Source: Synaphobranchus kaupii (Eukaryota; Chordata; Actinopteri; Anguilliformes; Synaphobranchidae). Taken from it: DNA of 64,000 bases. A program made the translations under genes and the position numbers. The notes beneath the pieces are model-generated. The model had not been told where the DNA came from and ran no database searches. It saw nothing but the letters and a program-made list of their open reading frames with translations. Of the stretch, positions 38,572-51,133 are shown piece by piece (within the stretch, counting starts at the first letter, position 1; each line of letters begins with the position of its first letter). Location of the stretch: positions 2,898,676-2,962,675 of the forward strand of contig JAINUF010000027.1 in NCBI GenBank assembly GCA_029718625.1, read 5' to 3'.

Positions 38572-41500
38572 TTGAATAAAAATCTATTTAAAATTTACAA
38601 AAGGAAAATTGGAAAAAGCATTGCTTGTAAATTGGAGAATGTATCTGACAACATTACAGTTGGTTTGAGGCATCTTAGTCACATGTCACAGAAGCTATTG
38701 AAATGTTTGCATTTTAAATTTGAAGAAAAATTCATTCAAAATTTACAAATGGAAAATTAAAAAATTAATCAACTGTGTATTTGAGCTATAACATCTTTGA
38801 CAACACTAAAATTGGTTTGAGGCATGCGTCTTCATCATATGTCACAGAAGCTATTGAAATTTTAGTGCTTTTATTTTGAATAAAAATCTATTTAAAATTT
38901 ACAAAAGGAAAATTGGAAAGAGCATTGCTTGTAAATTGGAGAATGTATCTGACAACATTACAGTTGGTTTGAGGCATCTTAGTCACATGTCACAGAAGCT
39001 ATTGAAATGTTTGCATTTTAAATTTGAAGAAAAATTCATTCAAAATTTACAAATGGAAAATTTAAAAATTAATCAACTGTGTATTTGAGCTATAACATCT
39101 TTGCAACACTAAAATTGGTTTGAGGCATGCGTCTTCATCATATGTCACAGAAACTATTGAAATTTTAGTGCTTTTATTTTGAATAAAAATCTATTTAAAA
39201 TTTAAAAAAAGGAAAATTGGAAAAAGCATTGCTTGTAAATTGGAGAATGTATCTGACAACATTACAGTTGGTTTGAGGCATCTTAGTCACATGTCACAGA
39301 AGCTATTGAAATGTTTGCATTTTAAATTTGAAGAAAAATTCATTCAAAATTTACAAATGGAAAATTTAAAAATTAATCAACTGTATATTTGAGCTATAAT
39401 GTCTTTGACAACACTAAAATTGGTTTGAGGCGTGCGTCTTCATCATATGTCACAGAAGCTATTGAAATTTTAGTGCTTTTATTTTGAATAAAAATCTATT
39501 TAAAATTTACAAAAGGAAAATTGGAAAAAGCATTGCTTGTAAATTGGAGAATGTATCTGACAACATTACAGTTGGTTTGAGGCATCTTAGTCACATGTCA
39601 CAGAAGCTATTGAAATGTTTGCATTTTAAATTTGAAGAAAAATTCATTCAAAATTTACAAATGGAAAATTTAAAAATTAATCAACTGTATATTTGAGCTA
39701 TAATGACTTTGACAACACTAAAATTGGTTTGAGGCATGCGTCTTCATCATATGTCACAGAAGCTATTGAAATTTTAGTGCTTTTATTTTGAATAAAAATC
39801 TATTTAAAATTTACAAAAGGAAAATTGGAAAAAGCATTGCTTGTAAATTGGAGAATGCATCTGACAACATTACAGTTGGTTTGAGGCATCTTAGTCACAT
39901 GTCACAGAAGCTATTGAAATGTTTGCATTTTAAATTTGAAGAAAAATTCATTCAAAATTTACAAATGGAAAATTTAAAAATTAATCAACTGTATATTTGA
40001 GCTATAATGTCTTTGACAACACTAAAATTGGTTTGAGGCGTGCGTCTTCATCATATGTCACAGAAGCTATTGAAATTTTAGTGCTTTTATTTTGAATAAA
40101 AATCTATTTAAAATTTACAAAAGGAAAATTCGAAAAAGCATTGCTTGTAAATTGGAGAATGTATCTGACAACATTACAGTTGGTTTGAGGGATCTTAGTC
40201 ACATGTCACAGAAGCTATTGAAATGTTTGCATTTTAAATTTGAAGAAAAATTCATTTAAAATTTACAAACGGAAATTTTAAAAATTAATCAACTGTATAT
40301 TTGAGCTATAATGACTTTGACAACACTAAAATTGGTTTGAGGCATGCGTCTTCATCATATGTCACAGAAGCTATTGAAATTTTAGTGCTTTTATTTTGAA
40401 TAAAAATCTATTTAAAATTTACAAAAGGAAAATTGGAAAAAGCATTGCTTGTAAATTGGAGAATGCATCTGACAACATTACAGTTGGTTTGAGGCATCTT
40501 AGTCACATGTCACAGAAGCTATTGAAATGTTTGCATTTTAAATTTGAAGAAAAATTCATTCAAAATTTACAAATGGAAAATTTAAAAATTAATCAACTGT
40601 GTATTTGAGCTATAACATCTTTGACAACACTAAAATTGGTTTGAGGCATGCGTCTTCATCATATGTCACAGAAGCTATTGAAATTTTAGTGCTTTTATTT
40701 TGAATAAAAATCTATTTAAAATTTACAAAAGGAAAATTGGAAAAAGCATTGCTTGTAAATTGGAGAATGCATCTGACAACATTACAGTTGGTTTGAGGCA
40801 TCTTAGTCACATGTCACAGAAGCTATTGAAATGTTTGCATTTTAAATTTGAAGAAAAATTCATTCAAAATTTACAAATGGAAAATTTAAAAATTAATCAA
40901 CTGTATATTTGAGCTATAATGTCTTTGACAACACTAAAATTGGTTTGAGGCGTGCGTCTTCATCATATGTCACAGAAGCTATTGAAATTTTAGTGCTTTT
41001 ATTTTGAATAAAAATCTATTTAAAATTTACAAAAGGAAAATTCGAAAAAGCATTGCTTGTAAATTGGAGAATGTATCTGACAACATTACAGTTGGTTTGA
41101 GGGATCTTAGTCACATGTCACAGAAGCTATTGAAATGTTTGCATTTTAAATTTGAAGAAAAATTAATTTAAAATTTACAAACGGAAATTTTAAAAATTAA
41201 TCAACTGTATATTTGAGCTATAATGACTTTGACAACACTAAAATTGGTTTGAGGCATGCGTCTTCATCATATGTCACAGAAGCTATTGAAATTTTAGTGC
41301 TTTTATTTTGAATAAAAATCTATTTAAAATTTACAAAAGGAAAATTCGAAAAAGCATTGCTTGTAAATTGGAGAATGTATCTGACAACATTACAGTTGGT
41401 TTGAGGCATCTTAGTCACATGTCACAGAAGCTATTGAAATGTTTGCATTTTAAATTTGAAGAAAAATTCATTTAAAATTTACAAACGGAAATTTTAAAAA

Positions 41501-41611
41501 TTAATCAACTGTATATTTGAGCTATAATGACTTTGACAACACTAAAATTGGTTTGAGGCGTGCGTCTTCATCATATGTCACAGAAGCTATTGAAATTTTA
41601 GTGCTTTTATT
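38572..41611 (+). repeat. Higher-order cassette, 10 monomers (3,040 bp)
   Basis: Standard first seven monomers followed by GAATGCAT, TTCGAAAA (with AAATTAATTTAAAA) and TTCGAAAA monomers. This right side matches the right side of the cassette at 33182, with an offset of 5,694 from 34702 onward. Confidence 0.75.
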
Positions 41612-44569
41612 TTGAATAAAAATCTATTTAAAATTTACAAAAGGAAAATTGGAAAAAGCATTGCTTGTAAATTGGAGAATGTATCTGACAACATTACAGT
41701 TGGTTTGAGGCATCTTAGTCACATGTCACAGAAGCTATTGAAATGTTTGCATTTTAAATTTGAAGAAAAATTCATTCAAAATTTACAAATGGAAAATTAA
41801 AAAATTAATCAACTGTGTATTTGAGCTATAACATCTTTGACAACACTAAAATTGGTTTGAGGCATGCGTCTTCATCATATGTCACAGAAGCTATTGAAAT
41901 TTTAGTGCTTTTATTTTGAATAAAAATCTATTTAAAATTTACAAAAGGAAAATTGGAAAGAGCATTGCTTGTAAATTGGAGAATGTATCTGACAACATTA
42001 CAGTTGGTTTGAGGCATCTTAGTCACATGTCACAGAAGCTATTGAAATGTTTGCATTTTAAATTTGAAGAAAAATTCATTCAAAATTTACAAATGGAAAA
42101 TTTAAAAATTAATCAACTGTGTATTTGAGCTATAACATCTTTGCAACACTAAAATTGGTTTGAGGCATGCGTCTTCATCATATGTCACAGAAACTATTGA
42201 AATTTTAGTGCTTTTATTTTGAATAAAAATCTATTTAAAATTTAAAAAAAGGAAAATTGGAAAAAGCATTGCTTGTAAATTGGAGAATGTATCTGACAAC
42301 ATTACAGTTGGTTTGAGGCATCTTAGTCACATGTCACAGAAGCTATTGAAATGTTTGCATTTTAAATTTGAAGAAAAATTCATTCAAAATTTACAAATGG
42401 AAAATTTAAAAATTAATCAACTGTATATTTGAGCTATAATGTCTTTGACAACACTAAAATTGGTTTGAGGCGTGCGTCTTCATCATATGTCACAGAAGCT
42501 ATTGAAATTTTAGTGCTTTTATTTTGAATAAAAATCTATTTAAAATTTACAAAAGGAAAATTGGAAAAAGCATTGCTTGTAAATTGGAGAATGTATCTGA
42601 CAACATTACAGTTGGTTTGAGGCATCTTAGTCACATGTCACAGAAGCTATTGAAATGTTTGCATTTTAAATTTGAAGAAAAATTCATTCAAAATTTACAA
42701 ATGGAAAATTTAAAAATTAATCAACTGTATATTTGAGCTATAATGACTTTGACAACACTAAAATTGGTTTGAGGCATGCGTCTTCATCATATGTCACAGA
42801 AGCTATTGAAATTTTAGTGCTTTTATTTTGAATAAAAATCTATTTAAAATTTACAAAAGGAAAATTGGAAAAAGCATTGCTTGTAAATTGGAGAATGCAT
42901 CTGACAACATTACAGTTGGTTTGAGGCATCTTAGTCACATGTCACAGAAGCTATTGAAATGTTTGCATTTTATATTTGAAGAAAAATTCATTCAAAATTT
43001 ACAAATGGAAAATTTAAAAATTAATCAACTGTATATTTGAGCTATAATGTCTTTGACAACACTAAAATTGGTTTGAGGCGTGCGTCTTCATCATATGTCA
43101 CAGAAGCTATTGAAATTTTAGTGCTTTTATTTTGAATAAAAATCTATTTAAAATTTACAAAAGGAAAATTCGAAAAAGCATTGCTTGTAAATTGGAGAAT
43201 GTATCTGACAACATTACAGTTGGTTTGAGGGATCTTAGTCACATGTCACAGAAGCTATTAAAATGTTTGCATTTTAAATTTGAAGAAAAATTCATTTAAA
43301 ATTTACAAACGGAAATTTTAAAAATTAATCAACTGTATATTTGAGCTATAATGACTTTGACAACACTAAAATTGGTTTGAGGCATGCGTCTTCATCATAT
43401 GTCACAGAAGCTATTGAAATTTTAGTGCTTTTATTTTGAATAAAAATCTATTTAAAATTTACAAAAGGAAAATTGGAAAAAGCATTGCTTGTAAATTGGA
43501 GAATGCATCTGACAACATTACAGTTGGTTTGAGGCATCTTAGTCACATGTCACAGAAGCTATTGAAATGTTTGCATTTTAAATTTGAAGAAAAATTCATT
43601 GAGGCATGCGTCTTCATCATATGTCACAGAAGCTATTGAAATTTTAGTGCTTTTATTTTGAATAAAAATCTATTTAAAATTTACAAAAGGAAAATTCGAA
43701 AAAGCATTGCTTGTAAATTGGAGAATGTATCTGACAACATTACAGTTGGTTTGAGGGATCTTAGTCACATGTCACAGAAGCTATTGAAATGTTTGCATTT
43801 TAAATTTGAAGAAAAATTCATTTAAAATTTACAAACGGAAATTTTAAAAATTAATCAACTGTATATTTGAGCTATAATGACTTTGACAACACTAAAATTG
43901 GTTTGAGGCATGCGTCTTCATCATATGTCACAGAAGCTATTGAAATTTTAGTGCTTTTATTTTGAATAAAAATCTATTTAAAATTTACAAAAGGAAAATT
44001 GGAAAAAGCATTGCTTGTAAATTGGAGAATGCATCTGACAACATTACAGTTGGTTTGAGGCATCTTAGTCACATGTCACAGAAGCTATTGAAATGTTTGC
44101 ATTTTAAATTTGAAGAAAAATTCATTCAAAATTTACAAATGGAAAATTTAAAAATTAATCAACTGTGTATTTGAGCTATAACATCTTTGACAACACTAAA
44201 ATTGGTTTGAGGCATGCGTCTTCATCATATGTCACAGAAGCTATTGAAATTTTAGTGCTTTTATTTTGAATAAAAATCTATTTAAAATTTACAAAAGGAA
44301 AATTGGAAAAAGCATTGCTTGTAAATTGGAGAATGTTTCTGACAACATTACAGTTGGTTTGAGGCATCTTAGTCACATGTCACAGAAGCTATTGAAATGT
44401 TTGCATTTTAAATTTGAAGAAAACTTCATTCAAAATTTACAAATGGAAAATTTAAAAATGAATCAACTGTGTATTTGAGCTATAACATCTTTGACAACAC
44501 TAAAATTGGTTTGAGGCGTGCGTCTTCATCATATGTCACAGAAGCTATTGAAATTGTAGTGCTTTTATT
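41612..44569 (+). repeat. Higher-order cassette, 10 monomers with 82-bp deletion (2,958 bp)
   Basis: It repeats the cassette at 35918, including TTTTATATTTGAAG, GCTATTAAAATG and the same 82-bp deletion. It then gains a GAATGTTTCTGAC monomer with GAAAACTTC at 44266 that the earlier copy lacks as a separate unit. Confidence 0.75.
43530..43599 (+). repeat. Truncated half B (70 bp, 82-bp deletion), copy 2
   Basis: Same junction AAAAATTCATT/GAGGCATGCG as at 37836-37905, displaced by 5,694. An identical breakpoint shows that both were copied from one event. Confidence 0.9.
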
Positions 44570-47001
44570 TTGAATAAAAATCTATTTAAAATTTACAAAA
44601 GGAAAATTGGAAAAAGCATTGCTTGTAAATTGGAGAATGTATCTGACAACATTACAGTTGGTTTGAGGCATCTTAGTCACATGTCACAGAAGCTATTGAA
44701 ATGTTTGCATTTTAAATTTGAAGAAAAATTCATTCAAAATTTACAAATGGAAAATTAAAAAATTAATCAACTGTGTATTTGAGCTATAACATCTTTGACA
44801 ACACTAAAATTGGTTTGAGGCATGCGTCTTCATCATATGTCACAGAAGCTATTGAAATTTTAGTGCTTTTATTTTGAATAAAAATCTATTTAAAATTTAC
44901 AAAAGGAAAATTGGAAAGAGCATTGCTTGTAAATTGGAGAATGTATCTGACAACATTACAGTTGGTTTGAGGCATCTTAGTCACATGTCACAGAAGCTAT
45001 TGAAATGTTTGCATTTTAAATTTGAAGAAAAATTCATTCAAAATTTACAAATGGAAAATTTAAAAATTAATCAACTGTGTATTTGAGCTATAACATCTTT
45101 GCAACACTAAAATTGGTTTGAGGCATGCGTCTTCATCATATGTCACAGAAACTATTGAAATTTTAGTGCTTTTATTTTGAATAAAAATCTATTTAAAATT
45201 TAAAAAAAGGAAAATTGGAAAAAGCATTGCTTGTAAATTGGAGAATGTATCTGACAACATTACAGTTGGTTTGAGGCATCTTAGTCACATGTCACAGAAG
45301 CTATTGAAATGTTTGCATTTTAAATTTGAAGAAAAATTCATTCAAAATTTACAAATGGAAAATTTAAAAATTAATCAACTGTATATTTGAGCTATAATGT
45401 CTTTGACAACACTAAAATTGGTTTGAGGCGTGCGTCTTCATCATATGTCACAGAAGCTATTGAAATTTTAGTGCTTTTATTTTGAATAAAAATCTATTTA
45501 AAATTTACAAAAGGAAAATTGGAAAAAGCATTGCTTGTAAATTGGAGAATGTATCTGACAACATTACAGTTGGTTTGAGGCATCTTAGTCACATGTCACA
45601 GAAGCTATTGAAATGTTTGCATTTTAAATTTGAAGAAAAATTCATTCAAAATTTACAAATGGAAAATTTAAAAATTAATCAACTGTATATTTGAGCTATA
45701 ATGACTTTGACAACACTAAAATTGGTTTGAGGCATGCGTCTTCATCATATGTCACAGAAGCTATTGAAATTTTAGTGCTTTTATTTTGAATAAAAATCTA
45801 TTTAAAATTTACAAAAGGAAAATTGGAAAAAGCATTGCTTGTAAATTGGAGAATGCATCTGACAACATTACAGTTGGTTTGAGGCATCTTAGTCACATGT
45901 CACAGAAGCTATTGAAATGTTTGCATTTTAAATTTGAAGAAAAATTCATTCAAAATTTACAAATGGAAAATTTAAAAATTAATCAACTGTATATTTGAGC
46001 TATAATGTCTTTGACAACACTAAAATTGGTTTGAGGCGTGCGTCTTCATCATATGTCACAGAAGCTATTGAAATTTTAGTGCTTTTATTTTGAATAAAAA
46101 TCTATTTAAAATTTACAAAAGGAAAATTCGAAAAAGCATTGCTTGTAAATTGGAGAATGTATCTGACAACATTACAGTTGGTTTGAGGGATCTTAGTCAC
46201 ATGTCACAGAAGCTATTGAAATGTTTGCATTTTAAATTTGAAGAAAAATTCATTTAAAATTTACAAACGGAAATTTTAAAAATTAATCAACTGTATATTT
46301 GAGCTATAATGACTTTGACAACACTAAAATTGGTTTGAGGCATGCGTCTTCATCATATGTCACAGAAGCTATTGAAATTTTAGTGCTTTTATTTTGAATA
46401 AAAATCTATTTAAAATTTACAAAAGGAAAATTGGAAAAAGCATTGCTTGTAAATTGGAGAATGCATCTGACAACATTACAGTTGGTTTGAGGCATCTTAG
46501 TCACATGTCACAGAAGCTATTGAAATGTTTGCATTTTAAATTTGAAGAAAAATTCATTCAAAATTTACAAATGGAAAATTTAAAAATTAATCAACTGTGT
46601 ATTTGAGCTATAACATCTTTGACAACACTAAAATTGGTTTGAGGCATGCGTCTTCATCATATGTCACAGAAGCTATTGAAATTTTAGTGCTTTTATTTTG
46701 AATAAAAATCTATTTAAAATTTACAAAAGGAAAATTGGAAAAAGCATTGCTTGTAAATTGGAGAATGTTTCTGACAACATTACAGTTGGTTTGAGGCATC
46801 TTAGTCACATGTCACAGAAGCTATTGAAATGTTTGCATTTTAAATTTGAAGAAAACTTCATTCAAAATTTACAAATGGAAAATTTAAAAATTAATCAACT
46901 GTGTATTTGAGCTATAACATCTTTGACAACACTAAAATTGGTTTGAGGCGTGCGTCTTCATCATATGTCACAGAAGCTATTGAAATTTTAGTGCTTTTAT
47001 T
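44570..47001 (+). repeat. Higher-order cassette, 8 monomers (2,432 bp)
   Basis: Full standard order, ending in a GAATGTTTCTGAC monomer that also has GAAAACTTC. It is the last cassette before the block is replaced by other monomers; its order is resumed at 62355. Confidence 0.75.
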
Positions 47002-48159
47002 TTGAATAAAAATCTATTTAAAATTTACAAAAGGAAAATTGGAAAAAGCATTGCTTGTAAATTGGAGAATGTATCTGACAACATTACAGTTGGTTTGAGG
47101 CATCTTAGTCACATGTCACAGAAGCTATTGAAATGTTTGCATTTTAAATTTGAAGAAAAATTCATTCAAAATTTACAAATGGAAAATTTAAAAATGAATC
47201 AACTGTATATTTGAGCTATAATGTCTTTGACAACACTAAAATTGGTTTGAGGCGTGCGTCTTCATCATATGTCACAGAAGCTATTGAAATTTTAGTGCTT
47301 TTATTTTGAATAAAAATCTATTTAAAATTTACAAAAGGAAAATTGGAAAAAGCATTGCTTGTAAATTGGAGAATGTATCTGACAACATTACAGTTGGTTT
47401 GAGGCATCTTAGTCACATGTCACAGAAGCTATTGAAAGGTTTGCATTTTAAATTTGAAGAAAAATTCATTCGAAATTTACAAATGGAAAATTAAAAAATT
47501 AATCAACTGTATATTTGAGCTATAATGTCTTTGACAACACTAAAATTGGTTTGAGGCGTGCGTCTTCATCATATGTCACAGAAGCTATTGAAATTTTAGT
47601 GCTTTTATTTTGAATAAAAATCTATTTAAAATTTACAAAAGGAAAATTGGAAAAAGCATTGCTTGTAAATTGGAGAATGTATCTGACAACATTACAGTTG
47701 GTTTGAGGCATCTTAGTCACATGTCACAGAAGCTATTGAAATGTTTGCATTTTAAATTTGAAGAAAAATTCATTCAAAATTTACAAATGGAAAATTTAAA
47801 AATTAATCAACTGTATATTTGAGCTATAATGACTTTGACAACACTAAAATTGGTTTGAGGCATGCGTCTTCATCATATGTCACAGAAGCTATTGAAATTT
47901 TACTGCTTTTATTTTGAATAAAAATATATTTAAAATTTACAAAAGGAAAATTGGAAAAAGCATTGCTTGTAAATTGGAGAATGTATCTGACAACATTACA
48001 GTTGGTTTGAGGCATCTTAGTCACATGTAACAGAAGCTATTGAAATGTTTGCATTTTAAATTTGAAGAAAAATTCATTCAAAATTTACAAACGGAAAATT
48101 AAAAAATTAATCAACTGTATATTTGAGCTATAATGTCTTTGACAACACTAAAATTGGTT
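47002..48159 (+). repeat. Regular monomers between higher-order block and type II region
   Basis: About four monomers of mixed type, one with GAAAGGTTTGC (47306) and one with CACATGTAACAG and AAAATATATTTAAAA (47914). Nothing other than the satellite is present. Confidence 0.85.
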
Positions 48160-48444
48160 TGAGGCGTGCGTCTTCATCATATGTCACAGAAGCTATTGAA
48201 ATTTTAGTAGTTCTATTTTGAAGAAAAATTTAAAATATATATTTATAAGAGGGAAATTTGAGCTATACTCTCTGACAACAGTCAATTTGCTTTGAGGTAT
48301 CTTGGTCACATGACACAGAAACTATTGACATTTTAGTGTATTTATTTTGGAGAAAAATTCTTTTAAAATATACAAAGGGAAAATTTTAAAAATAATCACT
48401 TGTAGATTTGAGGTATCCTGTCTATGACAACAGGCAACTTGGTT
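48160..48444 (+). repeat. Divergent type II segment, copy 1 (133+152 bp)
   Basis: Two divergent subunits start at TGAGG 48160 and 48293. They correspond to type I subunits 1 and 2, but with TAGTAGTTCTATTTTGAAG, TATATATTTATAAGAGGG, one CT fewer (CTCTCTGACAACAG) and TATTTTGGAGAAAAATTC. The third type I subunit is replaced by a hybrid half beginning at 48445. Type II and type I are therefore separate branches of the same old variant. Confidence 0.88.
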
Positions 48445-48592
48445 TGAGGTGTCTTGATCACATGTCACAGAAGCTATTGCAATTTTAGTGCTTTTATTTT
48501 GAATAAAAATCTATTTAAAATTTACAAAAGGAAAATTGGAAAAAGCATTGCTTGTAAATTGGAGAATGTATCTGACAACATTACAGTTGGTT
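48445..48592 (+). repeat. 148-bp hybrid half after type II
   Basis: It starts TGAGGTGTCTTGATCACATG, as type I subunit 3 does, but after the shared box continues as canonical half A. In this copy, and in those following 50849 and 56269, the box ends CTATTGCAATTTTAG. The switch point is the same shared box used by the hybrids after type I. Confidence 0.85.
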
Positions 48593-49656
48593 TGAGGCAT
48601 CTTAGTCACATGTCACAGAAGCTATTGAAAGGTTTGCATTTTAAATTTTAAGAAAAATTCATTCAAAATTTACAAATGGAAAATTTAAAAATTAATCAAC
48701 TGTATATTTGAGCTATAATGTCTTTGACAACACTAAAATTGGTTTGAGGCGTGCGTCTTCATCATATGTCACAGAAGCTATTGAAATTTTAGTGCTTTTA
48801 TTTTGAATAAAAATCTATTTAAAATTTACAAAAGGAAAATTCGAAAAAGCATTGCTTGTAAATTGGAGAATGTATCTCACAACATTACAGTTGGTTTGAG
48901 GCATGTTAGTCACATGTCACAGAAGCTATTGAAATGTTTGCATTTTAAATTTGAAGAAAAATTCATTCAAAATTTACAAATGGAAAATTTAAAAATTAAT
49001 CAACTGTGTATTTGAGCTATAACATCTTTGACAACACTAAAATTGGTTTGAGGCATGCATCTTCATCATATGTCACAGAAGATATTGAAATTTTAGTGCT
49101 TTTATTTTGAATAAAAATCTATTTAAAATTTACAAAAGGAAAATTGGAAAAAGCATTGCTTGTAAATTGGAGAATGTATCTGACAACATTACAGTTGGTT
49201 TGAGGCATCTTAGTCACATGTCACAGAAGCTATTGAAAGGTTTGCATTTTAAATTTGAAGAAAAATTCATTCAAAATTTACAAATGGAAAATTAAAAAAT
49301 TAATCAACTGTATATTTGAGCCATAATGTCTTTGACAACACTGAAATTGGTTTGAGGCATGTGTCTTCATCATATGTCACAGAAGCTCTTGAAATTTTAG
49401 TGCTTTTATTTTGAATAAAAATCTATTTAAAATTTACAAAAGGAAAATTTGAAAAAGCATTGCTTGTAAATTGGAGAATGTATCTGACAACATTACAGTT
49501 GGTTTGAGGGATCTTAGTCACATGTCACAGAAGCTATTGAAATGTTTGCATTTTAAATTTGAAGAAAAATTCATTTAAAATTTACAAACGGAAAATTAAA
49601 AAATTAATCAACTGTATATTTGAGCTATAATGTCTTTGACAACACTAAAATTGGTT

Positions 49657-49941
49657 TGAGGCGTGCGTCTTCATCATATGTCACAGAAGCTATTGAAATT
49701 TTAGTAGTTCTATTTTGAAGAAAAATTTAAAATATATATTTATAAGAGGGAAATTTGAGCTATACTCTCTGACAACAGTCAATTTGCTTTGAGGTATCTT
49801 GGTCACATGACACAGAAACTATTGACATTTTAGTGTATTTATTTTGGAGAAAAATTATTTTAAAATATACAAAGGGAAAATTTTAAAAATAATCACTTGT
49901 AGATTTGAGGTATCCTGTCTATGACAACAGGCAACTTGGTT
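49657..49941 (+). repeat. Divergent type II segment, copy 2
   Basis: Offset 1,497 from copy 1. It has the private variant AAAAATTATTTTAAAA, shared only with the copy at 60801. The hybrid half is at 49942-50089; in the next half B a T is missing (GAAATGTTGCATT). Confidence 0.88.
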
Positions 49942-50848
49942 TGAGGTGTCTTGATCACATGTCACAGAAGCTATTGAAATTTTAGTGCTTTTATTTTGAA
50001 TAAAAATCTATTTAAAATTTACAAAAGGAAAATTGGAAAAAGCATTGCTTGTAAATTGGAGAATGTATCTGACAACATTACAGTTGGTTTGAGGCATCTT
50101 AGTCACATGTCACAGAAGCTATTGAAATGTTGCATTTTAAATTTGAAGAAAAATTCATTCAAAATTTACAAATGGAAAATTTAAAAATTAATCAACTGTG
50201 TATTTGAGCTATAACATCTTTGACAACACTAAAATTGGTTTGAGGCATGCGTCTTCATCATATGTCACAGAAGCTATTGAAATTTTAGTGCTTTTATTTT
50301 GAATAAAAATCTATTTAAAATTTACAAAAGGAAAATTGGAAAAAGCATTGCTTGTAAATTGGAGAATGTATCTGACAACATTACAGTTGGTTTGAGGCAT
50401 CTTAGTCACATGTCACAGAAGCTATTGAAAGGTTTGCATTTTAAATTTGAAGAAAAATTCATTCAAAATTTACAAATGGAAAATTAAAAAATTAATCAAC
50501 TGTATATTTGAGCCATAATGTCTTTGACAACACTGAAATTGGTTTGAGGCATGTGTCTTCATCATATGTCACAGAAGCTCTTGAAATTTTAGTGCTTTTA
50601 TTTTGAATAAAAATCTATTTAAAATTTACAAAAGGAAAATTTGAAAAAGCATTGCTTGTAAATTGGAGAATGTATCTGACAACATTACAGTTGGTTTGAG
50701 GGATCTTAGTCACATGTCACAGAAGCTATTGAAATGTTTGCATTTTAAATTTGAAGAAAAATTCATTCAAAATTTACAAACGGAAAATTAAAAAATTAAT
50801 CAACTGTATATTTGAGCTATAATGTCTTTGACAACACTAAAATTGGTT

Positions 50849-51133
50849 TGAGGCGTGCGTCTTCATCATATGTCACAGAAGCTATTGAAATTTTAGTAGT
50901 TCTATTTTGAAGAAAAATTTAAAATATATATTTATAAGAGGGAAATTTGAGCTATACTCTCTGACAACAGTCAATTTGCTTTGAGGTATCTTGGTCACAT
51001 GACACAGAAACTATTGACATTTTAGTGTATTTATTTTGGAGAAAAATTCTTTTAAAATATACAAAGGGAAAATTTTAAAAATAATCACTTGTAGATTTGA
51101 GGTATCCTGTCTATGACAACAGGCAACTTGGTT
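50849..51133 (+). repeat. Divergent type II segment, copy 3
   Basis: Matches copy 1, including TTGCAATTTTAG in the hybrid half at 51134-51281. The following half B has TTTTAAGAAAAATTC and then TTTAGAAATGG. Confidence 0.88.

Larger units (their letters stand above)
34702..43961 (+). repeat. Long-range duplication, 5,694-bp offset
   Basis: The variants of 34,702-38,267 recur in the same order at 40,396-43,961, shifted by exactly 5,694 (19 monomers minus 82). After the duplicated part the offset becomes 5,998 because one extra monomer is present at 44266. The intervening 38,268-40,395 differs. Confidence 0.78.
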
